Shown here one piece after another: positions 14,299 through 15,281 of a stretch of DNA of 15,281 nucleotides. A program made the translations under genes and the position numbers. How positions within the stretch are numbered: the first letter of the stretch is position 1; each line of letters opens with the position of its first letter. Source of the stretch: VRUE01 sp035698885 (GTDB lineage Bacteria; Actinomycetota; Thermoleophilia; Solirubrobacterales; 70-9). Where the stretch lies: contig DASSBJ010000149.1 of NCBI GenBank assembly GCA_035698885.1, positions 1 through 15,281 on the forward strand, given 5' to 3'. Below the pieces are notes generated by a model, which saw only the letters and a program-made list of their open reading frames with translations, ran no database searches and was not told the origin of the DNA.

Positions 14299-15281
14299 TT
14301 GGAGGATTCCCCCGCAGCCCAGCCGGGGCGTCGAGCGCGCCCGCCCCGCCGTCCCGAACGGCAGCAGATCCTGCTCAGGCGCGGCCTGGCGCTCGGCGCC
14401 GGCCTGCTGATCCTGATCCTGATCGTGCTCGGCGTGCGCGGCTGCCTCAACGCCCGCAAGCACCGCGCGCTGAGCGACTACGCCGGCAACGTCAGCCAGA
14501 TCGTCGAGGAGACCGAGCAGACGAGCAAGCGGTTCTTCGGCAAGCTCTCCGAACCCGGCGAACTCTCGGTCACCGAGTTCGTCGCCGAGGTCAACGCCGA
14601 CCGCAGCGCGATGGACAACTACGTCTCGCGGATCGACTCGCTGGATACGCCGGGCGACATGAGCAGCGCACAGCGGTCGCTCGAACTGGCCTACGAGCTG
14701 CGCGGCTCGGCGATGACCGAAATCGCCGAAAAGACGAGCACCGCGCTGGGCGACGTCGGCTCGAAGAAGGCGACCGAAGCGATCGCCAGGCAGATGGGCG
14801 TGCTGGCGGCGAGCGACGTCGTCTACGCCGAAGTCGCGAAACCCGAAATCGACGGGGTGCTCGCCGACAACGGGATCGAGGGGCACGACCTGCCGAAGAG
14901 CGAATTCGTCGCCGAAGGGACCAAGTGGCTCGACGAAGGCGCGCTCGGCTCCGCGCTGGGCTCGGTCAGCGGCTCGAGCGGCGGGGCGGCGACGCCGGGC
15001 GTGCACGGCCTGGGCCTGCTCTCGACCAGCATCGCCGGCAGCGAACTCTCGAGCGAAGAAGCGACCTCGGTCAGCGCCGAAGAAACGCCGGAAGTCGAAG
15101 TGCGGGTGCAGAACCAGGGCGACTCGACCGAGAACGGGATCACGGTCTCCGTGACCGTGAACGGCAACACGCTGACCGGCGACATCAGCAGCATCGAAGC
15201 CGGCGCCGAAGAAACCGTGACGATCCCGCTGACGCCGGCGCCGAAGGGCGAAGCGACGCTGGAAGTCGAAGCGGAGCCGGT
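14299..15281 (+). CDS. Single-pass membrane protein with C-terminal CARDB/Ig-like domain, cut by window end
   Basis: At least 327 residues, open at the window edge. The product begins with a Pro/Arg-rich cytoplasmic tail (1-28), then one membrane segment (about 30-49). A helical extracytoplasmic region (about 55-220) contains stretches such as VSQIVEETEQTSKRFFGKL, and a Gly/Ser-rich linker (about 221-245) follows. Last is a beta-sandwich start (from about 267) with VEVRVQNQGDSTENG and TIPLTPAP, typical of CARDB or related adhesion-like domains. The start is TTG at 14299, which gives the short tail plus anchor expected; no Shine-Dalgarno is visible, so leaderless initiation is possible. No enzymatic motif is seen. 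Divergence from the kinase operon suggests an envelope role, possibly as a regulated partner or scaffold. Glu is mostly GAA, as in the other exported products here. Confidence 0.8.
   Translation, partial: MEDSPAAQPGRRARPPRRPERQQILLRRGLALGAGLLILILIVLGVRGCLNARKHRALSDYAGNVSQIVEETEQTSKRFFGKLSEPGELSVTEFVAEVNADRSAMDNYVSRIDSLDTPGDMSSAQRSLELAYELRGSAMTEIAEKTSTALGDVGSKKATEAIARQMGVLAASDVVYAEVAKPEIDGVLADNGIEGHDLPKSEFVAEGTKWLDEGALGSALGSVSGSSGGAATPGVHGLGLLSTSIAGSELSSEEATSVSAEETPEVEVRVQNQGDSTENGITVSVTVNGNTLTGDISSIEAGAEETVTIPLTPAPKGEATLEVEAEP

Overview
This is a high-GC window whose genes carry strongly G/C-biased third codon positions, frequent TTG and GTG starts, and the classic actinobacterial cell-wall signalling cluster (FHA proteins, PP2C phosphatase, FtsW/RodA, penicillin-binding protein, PASTA kinase). 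Protein style and gene order suggest a deep-branching actinobacterium of the Thermoleophilia/Solirubrobacterales type. That placement is inference; no rRNA or species marker is present.

Layout. Positions 1-4056 form an accessory, probably catabolic or detoxification block around a PadR-family regulator. On the minus strand lie the regulator and a two-Rossmann FAD/NAD(P) oxidoreductase cut by the window start. Diverging on the plus strand is a translationally coupled pair, a PHBH-fold FAD monooxygenase and an alpha/beta-hydrolase with an Asp nucleophile. A nested palindrome sits between the two arms. Positions 4057-4440 hold a decayed-looking small Cys-motif gene on the minus strand. A two-domain VOC (glyoxalase/dioxygenase-fold) protein follows at 4441-5178.

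Positions 5227-14243 are one long minus-strand operon, read from high to low coordinates: Ser/Thr kinase (pknA-like), fhaA, fhaB, pstP, ftsW/rodA, pbpA, pknB (four PASTA repeats), ddl. The last six genes, fhaB to ddl, are separated by at most 2 nt or overlap by 4 nt. Together they cover precursor synthesis (Ddl), polymerisation and cross-linking (FtsW/RodA plus class B PBP), sensing (PASTA kinase), reversal (PP2C phosphatase) and phospho-Thr readout (two FHA proteins). A divergent plus-strand gene starting at 14299 and running off the window encodes a single-pass membrane protein with a C-terminal CARDB/Ig-like domain.

Most notable points: (1) fhaA has no ATG/GTG/TTG where its conserved N-terminus begins; an ATC codon with a well-placed Shine-Dalgarno sits exactly there. 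(2) ddl is fused by an ATGA overlap to the end of the kinase/PBP operon. (3) Within pknB the Glu codon switches from mainly GAG (kinase half) to mainly GAA (extracytoplasmic PASTA half), and the same split separates cytoplasmic from extracytoplasmic products across the cluster. (4) A nested palindrome is placed to control both arms of the PadR locus.
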